This document shows positions 37,401 to 45,830 of a stretch of DNA of 64,000 nucleotides, one piece after another (within the stretch, counting starts at the first letter, position 1; each line of letters begins with the position of its first letter). The translations under genes and the position numbers were made by a program. Origin of the DNA: Spirosoma fluviale (GTDB taxonomy: Bacteria; Bacteroidota; Bacteroidia; Cytophagales; Spirosomataceae); NCBI RefSeq assembly GCF_900230225.1, contig NZ_OCNH01000007.1, forward strand, positions 62,001 to 126,000, written 5' to 3'. The notes under the pieces are model-generated. The model did not search any database and was not told the origin of the DNA. It saw nothing but the letters and a program-made list of their open reading frames with translations.

Positions 37401-38032
37401 AAACGCTGGAGGTTGCCAAGAAGAACCCCGGTCTGGAAAACCTGCCGATCATTATTTTCACGGGCAAGAGCCTGTCGATGTCGGAAGAGCTGAAAATCAA
37501 AAAATACGCGGACTCTATCATTGTAAAAACCGCCCACTCCTACCAGCGTATGCTCGATGAAGTATCGCTCTTCCTGCACCTGGTTGAGGAGAACAAGCAA
37601 ACTGCACCAGCAAACGGTACGGCTAAGAAACTAGGCGCACTGAGTCAGGTTCTGAAGAACAAAACCGTACTGGTAGCGGACGATGATGTACGAAATATTT
37701 TTTCCCTCTCCAAAGCACTGGAACAGTTCAACATGACCGTCATAGCGGCCCTGGATGGAAAGGAAGCCCTCCAGAAATTAGAAGAAAACCCCGATATCGA
37801 TATCGTGCTGCTGGATATGATGATGCCCCAGATGGATGGGTACGAAACAGCCCGAAAAATAAGGGAGCATTACCAATGGAAAAACTTACCCGTTATTGCC
37901 GTAACGGCCAAAGCCATGACCGGCGACCGGGAAAAATGCATTCAGGCGGGCGCGTCGGATTACATCACCAAGCCAGTCGATATTGACCAGCTCATATCCC
38001 TGCTGCGTGTCTGGCTGTACGAACGAAATTAG
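34427..38032 (+). CDS. CHASE3-HAMP-GAF hybrid histidine kinase with three receivers
   Basis: In this 1201-aa membrane kinase, helix one (about 20-37) and helix two (about 185-205) flank a periplasmic CHASE3-like sensor containing DAETGQRGYLVTLDP. Then come HAMP, GAF (about 300-445), a long coiled coil rich in EELRVQQEELQQTN, HisKA (MSHELRTPLNS, His about 539), HATPase (LKNLLSNAIKFTSG, GTGLGLSI), and receivers starting near 809, 929 and 1078. The third has DMMMPQMDGYE and ITKPVD. The second keeps VEDN and LDMGVPDS but is less typical. Its neighbours, CheY-like, CheR and CheB, suggest methylation-linked adaptation in this pathway. Confidence 0.93.
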   Translation: MSQSSTSNSVIRQLQLVFTLSTLLLLISLTASYYSIQKLISNSKLVNHTNQVLIEAENIISYMKDAETGQRGYLVTLDPVFLEPYNGSRTKVAVSYDLLHELTNDNPAQQRSLNRIKSLYEAKFKQMQRVIDLTKGNKLFNRDTLTQHREMTRGKQIMDDLRVLINRFKLDENRLLDTRIQQQQIYINYTPFLLLFAAAVSMLITALTYVRIKRDLDDRIEKQQLDEAKYIETAGRISVMESITGKIAGGDYAIRSEDTQDDELGRIAKALNQMTASLEQTFTDLKSRNWLQTGNVKIGDAMRGEKELKKLGNRLIDAIADYLSAPQATIYLIDTDSMYKLAGSYAAQQPPMSIRPGEGLAGEAIERKKLIVIQNIPPTYSRIASSLGNAVPTALVIAPLVYADVCIGVIEVGLLHNPDPMEVAFLEHNLEAMAIGVNSALDYLRLQNFLEETQAQAEELQAQHTEMENLNAELEMQAQKLQASEEELRVQQEELQQTNTELEERGLLLEEKNDEIQKKADELELTTRYKSEFLANMSHELRTPLNSILLLSRLLAENNEDTLTPDQVEYARVIQSSGNGLLGLIDEILDLSKIEAGQMKLDFQDVAVSEITDELQSLFGLVAKEKGLNFSINVNPNVPTVIETDRMRLGQVLKNLLSNAIKFTSGGQVSLTIQRSTSAPSTLCFMVKDTGIGIPPEKQPLVFEAFQQADGSTKRKYGGTGLGLSISRELAKLLGGEITLSSQVNVGSEFTIHLPLSKDIPQPVSQEIPRSEPQLLPAVDPKPRRSTEYISLTIPEPIPDDRHAIAEGDKTILIVEDDPNFAKSLLDYARKKGYKGIVAVQGDEGLKLASVYKPLGILLDIQLPVMSGWEVMDALKANPQTRPIPVHIMSSHKLKNESLLKGAIDFVDKPVAFEQLQEVFQKIEYVLNRNPKKVLIVEDNPKHAKALAYFLETFNITSELKSNITEGIDALKRKEVDCVILDMGVPDSTAYETLEVAKKNPGLENLPIIIFTGKSLSMSEELKIKKYADSIIVKTAHSYQRMLDEVSLFLHLVEENKQTAPANGTAKKLGALSQVLKNKTVLVADDDVRNIFSLSKALEQFNMTVIAALDGKEALQKLEENPDIDIVLLDMMMPQMDGYETARKIREHYQWKNLPVIAVTAKAMTGDREKCIQAGASDYITKPVDIDQLISLLRVWLYERN

Positions 38033-38033
38033 A

Positions 38034-38159
38034 TTAGCCACAGAGCGGCACGGAGAGACACAGAGCTACGCAGAGAAAAATTGGTAGTTCTGCGGATACA
38101 CAATGAAAAATAAAAACTCTGTGTATCTCCGTGCATCTCTGCGAATCTCTGTGGCCTAA
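38034..38159. repeat. CACAGAG-type imperfect inverted repeat
   Basis: GCCACAGAG (38037-38045) pairs with 38147-38155, and an inner 18-bp pair 38048-38065/38117-38134 has one mismatch. The words CCACAGAG, CGGCACGGAG and CACAGAG occur in the same order as in the array at 19901-19942. It fills the gap between the hybrid kinase and the CheY-like gene. Confidence 0.75.
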
Positions 38160-38171
38160 AACTCCAACAAA

Positions 38172-38549
38172 ATGACTAAAAAAACGGTCTTAATCATCGA
38201 CGACGATCCCCGCAATATTTTTGCGTTGAAAGCTACCTTGAAAGCGAAGTCATTTGACTGCATAGCGTGTGGCAGTGCACAGGAAGCTATTGACCTTTTA
38301 ATAACGGATGCGGTTGTCGACGTGATTCTCATTGATATGATGATGCCCGAAATGGACGGGTACGAAGCCATTCCGCGCATTAAGAATTTAGAGAACAGAG
38401 AGCAGACGCCCATTTACGCCGTTACAGCGCAGGCGATGGTTGGCGATCGGGAAAAATGCCTGCGCGCCGGTGCCACCGATTACATCGCCAAGCCAATTGA
38501 TGTTGATCGGTTGCTGCAATTATTGTCGGGTAGTGAACGATTGCTATGA
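38172..38549 (+). CDS. CheY-like single-domain response regulator
   Basis: This 125-aa stand-alone receiver has acidic pocket IIDDDPRN, phospho-acceptor Asp55 in LIDMMMPEMDGYE and switch Lys in DYIAKPIDV. It most resembles the third receiver of the hybrid kinase upstream (VTAKAMTGDREKC versus VTAQAMVGDREKC), suggesting it arose from it. Its stop overlaps the start of the following cheR by 4 nt, which implies translational coupling. With no DNA-binding domain, it probably acts by protein contact or as a phosphate shuttle. Confidence 0.93.
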   Translation: MTKKTVLIIDDDPRNIFALKATLKAKSFDCIACGSAQEAIDLLITDAVVDVILIDMMMPEMDGYEAIPRIKNLENREQTPIYAVTAQAMVGDREKCLRAGATDYIAKPIDVDRLLQLLSGSERLL

Positions 38550-39355
38550 TTGAGGAGGAAGAAATTGATTTGTTGCTGACAGACTTGATTGAGGTGCATG
38601 GATACGACTTCACCCATTACTCCAGAGCATCCTTAAAACGACGTATCAATCGACTGTGGCAACTGGACAAGTTCCCGAGTTTCGCCGAGCTGCGGTATCG
38701 CGTCCGGTCGGATACGGATTACCTCAAACGCTTTGTGGAAGAGGTGACCGTAAACGTAACCGAAATGTTCCGCGACCCCCAGTTTTACCGGGCACTTCGG
38801 AACGACGTTTTGCCTACGCTGGCGGCCAAACCGTTTATTCGTATCTGGCACGCGGGTTGCTCAACGGGTGAAGAGGTCTTTTCGATGGCGATACTGCTCA
38901 ACGAAGCCAACCTGCTTCATAAATCGTTGCTGTATGCTACCGATTTGAATCCGGAGGTACTGGAGACAGCCCGTGCGGGTATTTTCGCCATGGCACCCAT
39001 GAAACAGTACTCGGAAAACTACATACTATCGGGGGGTAAAAACGACTTTTCCATTTACTATACGGCTCAGTATGGATATGTTAAATTCAACAGCAGCCTG
39101 TCGGAGAAGATGGTATTCTCGACGCATAATCTGGTATCGGACCAGTCGTTCAACGAATTCGATTTAATCCTCTGCCGAAACGTACTGATCTACTTCGACA
39201 AGGCACTCCAGCAGCGGGTATTGACCCTCTTCGACGATAGCCTGGGGCCACTCGGCTATCTGGCTCTTGGTGCGAAAGAAACGCTGAAATTCTCTACGCT
39301 ACAGGCAACCTACCGGCAACTGGCCGGCGAAAAAATATGGCGGAAACAAAGCTAA
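38546..39355 (+). CDS. cheR: CheR-type protein-glutamate methyltransferase
   Basis: The 269-aa SAM-dependent methyltransferase has a helical N-terminal subdomain (DLIEVHGYDFTHYSRASLKRRI) and the SAM fold with IWHAGCSTGEEVFSMAILL (motif I), YATDLNPEVLE and FDLILCRNVLIYFDKALQQRV. CheR normally methylates glutamates of chemoreceptors. None is encoded here, so the target may be the HAMP or coiled-coil part of the adjacent kinase, or a receptor elsewhere. It overlaps the upstream CheY-like gene by 4 nt and the downstream cheB by 19 nt, a tight translational unit. Confidence 0.93.
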   Translation: MIEEEEIDLLLTDLIEVHGYDFTHYSRASLKRRINRLWQLDKFPSFAELRYRVRSDTDYLKRFVEEVTVNVTEMFRDPQFYRALRNDVLPTLAAKPFIRIWHAGCSTGEEVFSMAILLNEANLLHKSLLYATDLNPEVLETARAGIFAMAPMKQYSENYILSGGKNDFSIYYTAQYGYVKFNSSLSEKMVFSTHNLVSDQSFNEFDLILCRNVLIYFDKALQQRVLTLFDDSLGPLGYLALGAKETLKFSTLQATYRQLAGEKIWRKQS

Positions 39356-39924
39356 CCCATCGGGCAGAGGCTATCCTGATTGGAGGCTCCACGGGAAGCA
39401 TAGAAGTGCTACTGCGCCTACTACCCACCTTGCCCGACCCCTTGTCGTTTGCTCTGATTATCGTACTCCATCGTAAAAACACCGCCGATTCGACGCTGGC
39501 AAACCTGTTGTCACTAAAGACAAACAGCCCTTTTCGGGAAGTAGATGATAAAGACCTCATAAAGCCGGGCACCATTTACCTGGCTCCTGCCGATTATCAT
39601 CTACTTATTGAACAGGATAAGAGCTTTTCGCTGGACGATTCCGAAAAAGTAAACTACAGCCGCCCGTCCATTGATGTCACCTTCGAATCGGCGGCCGATG
39701 TATACGGCTCTTCATTAATTGGCATACTCCTGTCGGGAGCCAACGCCGACGGTACCAAAGGGATGCAGGCCATTAAGAAAAGGGGGGGCTTGCTCGTTGC
39801 CCAACATCCCGACACAGCTCTGGTTGGGTATATGCCCCAACAAGCTATCGAGAACACCACTGTCGACCATGTGCTGGACGTAGCCGGTATCATTGAGTTC
39901 CTAAACTCGGTGAATACGGCTTAG
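39337..39924 (+). CDS. cheB: CheB-type methylesterase, catalytic domain only
   Basis: This 195-aa methylesterase/deamidase lacks the N-terminal receiver of chemotactic CheB. The catalytic triad is visible: Ser18 in LIGGSTGSIEV, His45 in VLHRKN and Asp138 in LSGANADGTKGM. It would remove the methyl groups placed by the CheR encoded by the overlapping upstream gene. Without its own receiver, activity would depend on partner proteins, perhaps the CheY-like protein two genes upstream. Regulation by that partner is inference. Confidence 0.92.
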   Translation: MAETKLTHRAEAILIGGSTGSIEVLLRLLPTLPDPLSFALIIVLHRKNTADSTLANLLSLKTNSPFREVDDKDLIKPGTIYLAPADYHLLIEQDKSFSLDDSEKVNYSRPSIDVTFESAADVYGSSLIGILLSGANADGTKGMQAIKKRGGLLVAQHPDTALVGYMPQQAIENTTVDHVLDVAGIIEFLNSVNTA

Positions 39925-40068
39925 TAAAAGCCTACATCAGCCCAAGTTCCTGGACAAACACCCTTACCTAGCTAAGCACGAACTCGTGCCGTACATAAAG
40001 CAGGTGATAGATTGGTATAATCAACTATTATCGCAATATTGTGCAAAGATAATTAACCTATTTATCCG

Positions 40069-41532
40069 ATGGCGTACGACTTTCAGGTGGGCATCATTGG
40101 TGCAGGATTCGCCGGGCTGGTAGCGGCTCTGCGCCTGAAAAAGCAGCATAAAGAATCTTTTGTGATCTTTGAGCGGGCCGCCGATGTTGGCGGCACCTGG
40201 CGGGATAACGTTTACCCGGGCTGCGCCTGTGATGTGGCCTCGCCCCTGTATTCGTTTGCCGACGAACCGAATCCCAACTGGGCTAATCTGTACTCCAGCC
40301 AGCCTGCCATTCTGGAGTACATGAAATTGGTGGTTGAGCGAAACGACCTTCGGAAACATATTCGATTCAATTCGGACATTGTGAAGGCTCAGTTCATGTC
40401 CGATAAAGGATGCTGGCAACTCACCAATGCACAGGGTACAACCACCACCGTCAACGTTTTACTGGCCGCACTCGGTCCGTTGAACCGCCCGAATATCCCC
40501 GACTTTCCGGGGCTTGCTTCGTTTCAGGGTCAGGTGATCCATTCGGCACGCTGGGATACAACCTGCGACCTGACGGGTAAACACGTAGCCGTTATTGGCA
40601 CCGGAGCCAGCGCCATTCAACTCGTGCCAGCCATTGCCCCAATGGTGAAGTCGCTAACGGTTTTTCAGCGCACTCCTGCCTGGATTAGCCATAGGCTGGA
40701 TCGAACCGTGTCGGAAGCTGCCCGTCAACGGTTCAGTCGGTTTCCGTTATTGATGAAGGTACAGCGTGAATCAATTTACTGGCTCAATGAGTTTGTAGGG
40801 ATGGGGTTCACTGGCAGCCAATGGCTTAATGGCCTTATGAAACACATTTCTCTGAAAAAGCTGGCCGATGAGGTAAAAGACCCTGAAACCCGAAAAAAAC
40901 TGACCCCAAACTATACCATTGGCTGCAAACGAATCCTGAAGTCCGACGACTTTTACCCCACCTTCAACCGCTCCAACGTTCATCTGGTAACGGACCCAAT
41001 CGACACGTTTGTACAAACAGGCATTAAAACCATCGATGGGCAGGAACACGCCCTCGATGTGGTTATTCTGGGTACGGGATTCAAGGTGGCCGACCTGAAT
41101 TTTTACACGGAGTTTATGGGTAAAGCGGGTACTCGTTTACAGGATGTCTGGAAGAAAACGGGTGGAGAAGCATTCAAGGGCGTTACAACGGCCAACTTCC
41201 CCAATCTGGCCTTCATTTTAGGCCCCAATACCGGATTGGGTCATAACTCCGTCATTCACATCATGGAATCGCAGATGAATTACATCATGCAGTACATCAA
41301 TCAGATTGAGCAGTTGGGCGGGGCCGGGTATCTGGATGTAAAAGAATCCGTTCAGCAGGACTATAACCAACGCCTGCAACAGCAGTTTAATGGCACCGTT
41401 TGGGCATCGGGCTGCCAGAGCTGGTACATGAATGAGGCCGGTAAAAATACAACCCTATATCCGCGCCTGAACACCCATTTCCGTCGGCTCACAAAGCGGT
41501 TCTCCATAGCCGATTACCAGGTTAACAGTTGA
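40069..41532 (+). CDS. FAD-dependent monooxygenase (Baeyer-Villiger type)
   Basis: This 487-aa flavoprotein has an N-terminal FAD site GIIGAGFAGLVAALRL, the GGTWRDNVYPG segment typical of this class, the fingerprint FQGQVIHSARWD (FxGxxxHxxxWD) at about residues 148-159, and a second dinucleotide site VAVIGTGASAIQLVP for NADPH. These define a class B monooxygenase that converts ketones to esters or lactones, or oxidises heteroatoms. The alpha/beta hydrolase right behind it could open the ester product, a pairing seen in ketone degradation. The two genes interrupt the signalling island, and nothing in them suggests a signalling role. Confidence 0.9.
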   Translation: MAYDFQVGIIGAGFAGLVAALRLKKQHKESFVIFERAADVGGTWRDNVYPGCACDVASPLYSFADEPNPNWANLYSSQPAILEYMKLVVERNDLRKHIRFNSDIVKAQFMSDKGCWQLTNAQGTTTTVNVLLAALGPLNRPNIPDFPGLASFQGQVIHSARWDTTCDLTGKHVAVIGTGASAIQLVPAIAPMVKSLTVFQRTPAWISHRLDRTVSEAARQRFSRFPLLMKVQRESIYWLNEFVGMGFTGSQWLNGLMKHISLKKLADEVKDPETRKKLTPNYTIGCKRILKSDDFYPTFNRSNVHLVTDPIDTFVQTGIKTIDGQEHALDVVILGTGFKVADLNFYTEFMGKAGTRLQDVWKKTGGEAFKGVTTANFPNLAFILGPNTGLGHNSVIHIMESQMNYIMQYINQIEQLGGAGYLDVKESVQQDYNQRLQQQFNGTVWASGCQSWYMNEAGKNTTLYPRLNTHFRRLTKRFSIADYQVNS

Positions 41533-41546
41533 AAAATCAACATCGT

Positions 41547-42224
41547 ATGCGGCTTATTTTCATACCCGGCTTTGGGGAGGGTCCCACTATTTTCGAGCAT
41601 ATAGCTCCTTCACTTCCCGGCAATAAACTCTTTATCAATAATCTGGATTTGCTGGGCGTCGACTACTCCCCCACACGCACGGTTACACAATACGCCGAAC
41701 AACTGATTGAACACCACAACATAAACAGGCAGGATGTACTGATTGGTCATTCGATGGGGGGTTGGGTAGCTTATGCCATCAAACAGCTGACGGGCTGTGC
41801 CATTGTTCAGATTGCCTCCTGGACAGATCCCGAAAAAGTCCGGTCACCGGTCAAAGATCTGGTTGTTCTGGAGTGGCTGGTCCGAAAAAACCTGTATTTA
41901 AATGGCACCACCAAAAAATTGATCCTTTGGCTGGGTTACCGGGACAAACCCTCGGCTCAGGTCATGAACGACGTTTTTCAAAATCTGATCAATAGCCCCA
42001 AAGGTTACATTATGAATCAATTGGGAATTATCCTTAACCCGGCTAACCCACAAACCCCGGCGCAACCGGACCTGCGTATTCATGCCCGAAACGATTCAAT
42101 TGTTGGGTTCCCGGATCAACAAACTCAGTTCGTACCCGGTGATCATTTCAGCCTGGTTACCCATCCTGGGGACGTTTCGGCCTTGCTGAACGACTTTCTA
42201 AAAGCGGCTTACACAAACGAATAA
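41547..42224 (+). CDS. Alpha/beta hydrolase
   Basis: The 225-aa hydrolase starts at the ATG at 41547 (MRLIFIPGFGEGPTIF). A TTG at 41529 would overlap the preceding gene by 4 nt and add six residues, an equally possible translationally coupled start. The nucleophile elbow is VLIGHSMGGWVAYA, with a late Asp in HARNDSIVGF and His in GDHFSLVTHPG completing the triad. It probably hydrolyses an ester or lactone made by the monooxygenase upstream. A strong terminator lies 34 bp downstream. Confidence 0.83.
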   Translation: MRLIFIPGFGEGPTIFEHIAPSLPGNKLFINNLDLLGVDYSPTRTVTQYAEQLIEHHNINRQDVLIGHSMGGWVAYAIKQLTGCAIVQIASWTDPEKVRSPVKDLVVLEWLVRKNLYLNGTTKKLILWLGYRDKPSAQVMNDVFQNLINSPKGYIMNQLGIILNPANPQTPAQPDLRIHARNDSIVGFPDQQTQFVPGDHFSLVTHPGDVSALLNDFLKAAYTNE

Positions 42225-42257
42225 ACACGTTGTAGAAAGCCAACAATACGATAAACG

Positions 42258-42294
42258 AAGCCGTCCGGGTATTGATCTACTCAGACGGCTTTTT
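42258..42294 (+). terminator. Intrinsic terminator after the hydrolase gene
   Basis: An 8-bp stem AAGCCGTC/GACGGCTT (42258-42265 with 42284-42291), extended inside by GGGTA/TACTC, is followed by TTTTT on the plus strand. Confidence 0.8.
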
Positions 42295-42370
42295 GATGTT
42301 CAACGAGTACATTATTAAAATTACCCTAATTTTTTTATCAGATATGCTGATCATATGCCTACCAAATCTA

Positions 42371-42378
42371 TATATTTG
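42371..42378 (+). promoter_or_regulatory. Putative -7 element of the second kinase module
   Basis: TATATTTG matches the Bacteroidota -7 consensus TAnnTTTG exactly and would start transcription about 48 nt before the kinase at 42433. No clear -33 TTG is visible, and the region is very AT-rich. Confidence 0.4.
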
Positions 42379-42432
42379 TTTTCATATATTAAATTACGAA
42401 TACCTATAGTATAAATTTATAAAATATAGTAA

Positions 42433-45400
42433 ATGAGAAAATCTTTAGCTGGTCGGATATATTTTGGGGCAGCCCTTACTTTTATAACGGTACCGGTCAT
42501 TATCATACTTTACTTCAGCGCCTTCCGAAGGCATGATGCATTACTGATACAATCAACTGAATCGGAGAAGATTACTGAACTGGTTTTCAGGCTGCAACTG
42601 GCGCTGGCCGATATAAACGGTACGGTAAAGAGCCCCCATGCGCCATCAGTTAAACCCCAGTTGAATCCACTCGCCATAGCCACTGTTGATCGGCTACTCA
42701 GCGACCTGGATAATCTGCTCAGTGCTGACCAGCGCCAATCGAATCGAATACGTCGGATCGACGAAGCAACAACTGCTTACCTGGCTGGTGACGCGGGTAA
42801 GCTGAATGTCCTGCGCACCGAATTGACCGAACTCAGGCAGGAAATTCGGCAAAGCTTACTGCTACGCCAACAAAAAGAGCTGGATACCGACTACGTTGAA
42901 GAGTGTGCCATGTGGGTGGCCGTTTTGGTAGCGGTAGTCAACATCACGATTTTAATACTGGTCATTTTTGACGAGTTCAGAAAACGCCGACGGGCTGAGC
43001 GTGAGCTCAAAGCCAACCTGGCCACCATGCAAGCTTTTAATCAGGAAAGTGAAGAACAGAACTGGCAACTCTCCGGCATTTCGGCAATAAGCCATAGTTT
43101 ACAGGATCAGGACACTTCGCAGGGTATGGCCAAACGGATCATTGACACTCTGGCCGATCATCTGGACTTACCCGCTGCCGCCCTATACCTGTATAATTCA
43201 GATGAAAAGCTCCTCGAACGGGCGGCCGCTGTTGGGTTGCCAGGTGCCGTATCAACTACATTTTCGCTGGGCGAAGGACTGGTTGGACAGGCCGCCCAGG
43301 GGCAGAAAATTCTGACAATAAATGAGGTGCCTACCAACTACTGGATGCTTCAGTCGGGTAGCGGACAGGCACAGCCGGGGCAGTTGGTACTGGTACCGTT
43401 ATGGTATCGAAAAGATAAAGAACTGATTGGCGTTCTGGAACTGGCGTCTTTCCGAATCCTTGAGCCAGCCGTCATGAAACTGCTCAAACGCCTGATGGAG
43501 CCGCTGGCCGTAGCCATTAACTCCTCGCAAACGCACGAACAGGTGCGCGCTCTTCTGCAACAGGTTCAGCAGCAAAACGAACTGGTTGCCGAACAGCAGG
43601 AAGAACTCCGCCAGTCCAATGATTCTCTGCTCCGCCATGCCGAGAGCCTGCAGGCTTCGGAAGAAGAGTTACGGGTTCAGCAGGAAGAACTGCGGCAGAT
43701 CAACGCTGAACTGATCGAGAAAAATGAAGTGGTAGAGATTGCCCGGCAATCGCTGGCCCTCAAAGCCAGAGAGCTGGAAGTGACCAGCCAATATAAATCG
43801 GCCTTTCTGGCCAACATGTCGCACGAATTACGGACGCCCCTGAACAGTGTCCTGATTCTGGCCAAATTACTGGCCGACAACAAACCGGAGAACCTCACAC
43901 CCAAACAAATTGAGTACGCAACCATCATCCATAAGTCCGGCAATGATTTGTTGACCCTCATTAACGACATTCTGGATTTGGCCAAGATCGAGGCCGGTCA
44001 CATTACTGTTTTGCGGGAGCCGGTACCCGTTAAAAGTATAGTTCGGGATCTCACGCAGCTTTTTACGGTTGTCGCCGAAGAGAAAAAGGTACGATTTATC
44101 ACCGACCTGCATGAATCCGTACCGGCAGAGATCGTGACCGACCGGCTTCGGGTGGAGCAAATTCTCAAAAACCTGCTGTCTAACGCGTTTAAGTTTACCC
44201 CGCGCGACGGACGGATTACCCTGACGTTTTCCATTGAAACGAGTTTCCCGAAAATTACGCGCCAGGAGCTACGGCAGGAAAAATCGCTGTTGGCCATATC
44301 CGTATCCGATACGGGTATTGGCATTCCACCCGACAAACAGCAACTTATTTTTGAAGCTTTTCAGCAGGTAGATGGCTCCACAAGCCGTAAGTACGGCGGC
44401 ACCGGCCTCGGGCTGTCCATCAGTCGCGAATTGATTAAACGACTGGGTGGCGAAATTACCCTTCACAGCGAAGAGGGCAAAGGAAGCACCTTCACCTTAT
44501 GGCTTCCGCTATCGTTTTCTCCTACTGATCAACCAGAATCTACTCCGGTTAAAAAGGGCAACACAACTCGATTCAGCACTCCGGTTCCGGCTTCGCTTCC
44601 TGTGCCGCAGGCAACCGTGACCGACGACCGCGACACGATTCAGAAAGGCGATAGGCTGATGCTCATCATTGAGGATGATGCCCGCTTTGCCAGTATTGTT
44701 CGGGATTTTGCCCGTACCAAAGGCTATAAAACGCTGGTGGCGCTTCAGGGCGACGAGGGGCTTGCCTACGCCCGTCGGTATGAGCCAACGGCCATTATTC
44801 TGGATTTGCAATTACCGGCCCTCGACGGCATCAGCGTATTGAAATTACTCAAGGATGATAAAAAACTAAGTTCAATTCCGGTGCATGTAATGTCGGCGAG
44901 TGACGAACAACAGCTTGTGCTGCCGGGGGCGCTGGCGTATTTGCAGAAGCCGCTGACCAAACAGGATCTGGAAGATGCGTTCAACCGAATTGGTGACTGC
45001 ATTACCGAACAGATAAAAAACATTCTTGTTCTGTCTGGCGACTATCTGCCTAATAACTCACTGACTAAACTAATTGGAGAACGGCACTTCGATATCAACT
45101 GCGATTATGCCGTACTCAATGACGAAGCTCTGCAAAAAGTCCATGCCCGAACTTATGACTGCATCATTGCCGACATCGGTAAAGACCTCGAACTGGGTAT
45201 TCAGAAGCTACGTCAACTACAAGCCGCTATGGCGGGCGATCAGACACCGGTTATTATTTATCTGGATAAAGAATTGTCTTCATCCGATGAATTACAATTA
45301 AAGAGACTATCTGATACGGTTGTTCATGACTCCGCCCAAGCGAAAGACCGGCTGATGGACCAACTCGAATTGTTCCTTTACAATGTTCAGCAGGAATCCC

Positions 45401-45828
45401 GTACCGAGATGACACCAACGCCCGCCATTCCCCTCCTGCCAACCAATGTCAACTGGCAGGGTAAAACCGTATTGCTGGTTGACGACGACATGCGGAATGT
45501 CTTTTCGATCAGTACGCTGCTGGAAGAGAATAAATTGACCGTCATCACTGCCAGTGATGGACAGGAAGCCATTGATACCCTAATTAGCCAATCGCCGATC
45601 GATCTGGTACTGATGGATATCATGATGCCCATCATGGATGGCTACGAAGCGACCCGAAAAATCAGAGCGGAGAAGCAGTTTGCAAAATTGCCAATCATAG
45701 CCCTGACCGCCAAAGCCATGCCCGGCGACCGCGAGAAATGCCTTGAAGCGGGCGCGTCGGACTACATCACCAAACCACTGGACGTTAAGCAGTTGCTTTC
45801 TGTCATGCATACCTGGATGCCTTCCTGA
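42433..45828 (+). CDS. GAF hybrid histidine kinase with three receiver-like domains
   Basis: This 1131-aa membrane kinase is paralogous to the one at 34427. Helices at about 10-28 and 158-178 flank a short periplasmic region. A GAF domain (about 215-365), a long coiled coil with SEEELRVQQEELRQ, HisKA (MSHELRTPLNS, His464) and HATPase (LKNLLSNAFKFTPR, GTGLGLSI) follow. Receiver one starts near 739. The middle domain (about 860-980) is degenerate: the acidic pocket reads VLSGDY and the switch Lys is replaced (VVHDSAQ). The last receiver (about 1010-1131) is canonical, with LMDIMMPIMDGYE and ITKPLD. CheR follows after 2 bp. Confidence 0.93.
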   Translation: MRKSLAGRIYFGAALTFITVPVIIILYFSAFRRHDALLIQSTESEKITELVFRLQLALADINGTVKSPHAPSVKPQLNPLAIATVDRLLSDLDNLLSADQRQSNRIRRIDEATTAYLAGDAGKLNVLRTELTELRQEIRQSLLLRQQKELDTDYVEECAMWVAVLVAVVNITILILVIFDEFRKRRRAERELKANLATMQAFNQESEEQNWQLSGISAISHSLQDQDTSQGMAKRIIDTLADHLDLPAAALYLYNSDEKLLERAAAVGLPGAVSTTFSLGEGLVGQAAQGQKILTINEVPTNYWMLQSGSGQAQPGQLVLVPLWYRKDKELIGVLELASFRILEPAVMKLLKRLMEPLAVAINSSQTHEQVRALLQQVQQQNELVAEQQEELRQSNDSLLRHAESLQASEEELRVQQEELRQINAELIEKNEVVEIARQSLALKARELEVTSQYKSAFLANMSHELRTPLNSVLILAKLLADNKPENLTPKQIEYATIIHKSGNDLLTLINDILDLAKIEAGHITVLREPVPVKSIVRDLTQLFTVVAEEKKVRFITDLHESVPAEIVTDRLRVEQILKNLLSNAFKFTPRDGRITLTFSIETSFPKITRQELRQEKSLLAISVSDTGIGIPPDKQQLIFEAFQQVDGSTSRKYGGTGLGLSISRELIKRLGGEITLHSEEGKGSTFTLWLPLSFSPTDQPESTPVKKGNTTRFSTPVPASLPVPQATVTDDRDTIQKGDRLMLIIEDDARFASIVRDFARTKGYKTLVALQGDEGLAYARRYEPTAIILDLQLPALDGISVLKLLKDDKKLSSIPVHVMSASDEQQLVLPGALAYLQKPLTKQDLEDAFNRIGDCITEQIKNILVLSGDYLPNNSLTKLIGERHFDINCDYAVLNDEALQKVHARTYDCIIADIGKDLELGIQKLRQLQAAMAGDQTPVIIYLDKELSSSDELQLKRLSDTVVHDSAQAKDRLMDQLELFLYNVQQESRTEMTPTPAIPLLPTNVNWQGKTVLLVDDDMRNVFSISTLLEENKLTVITASDGQEAIDTLISQSPIDLVLMDIMMPIMDGYEATRKIRAEKQFAKLPIIALTAKAMPGDREKCLEAGASDYITKPLDVKQLLSVMHTWMPS

Positions 45829-45830
45829 TC

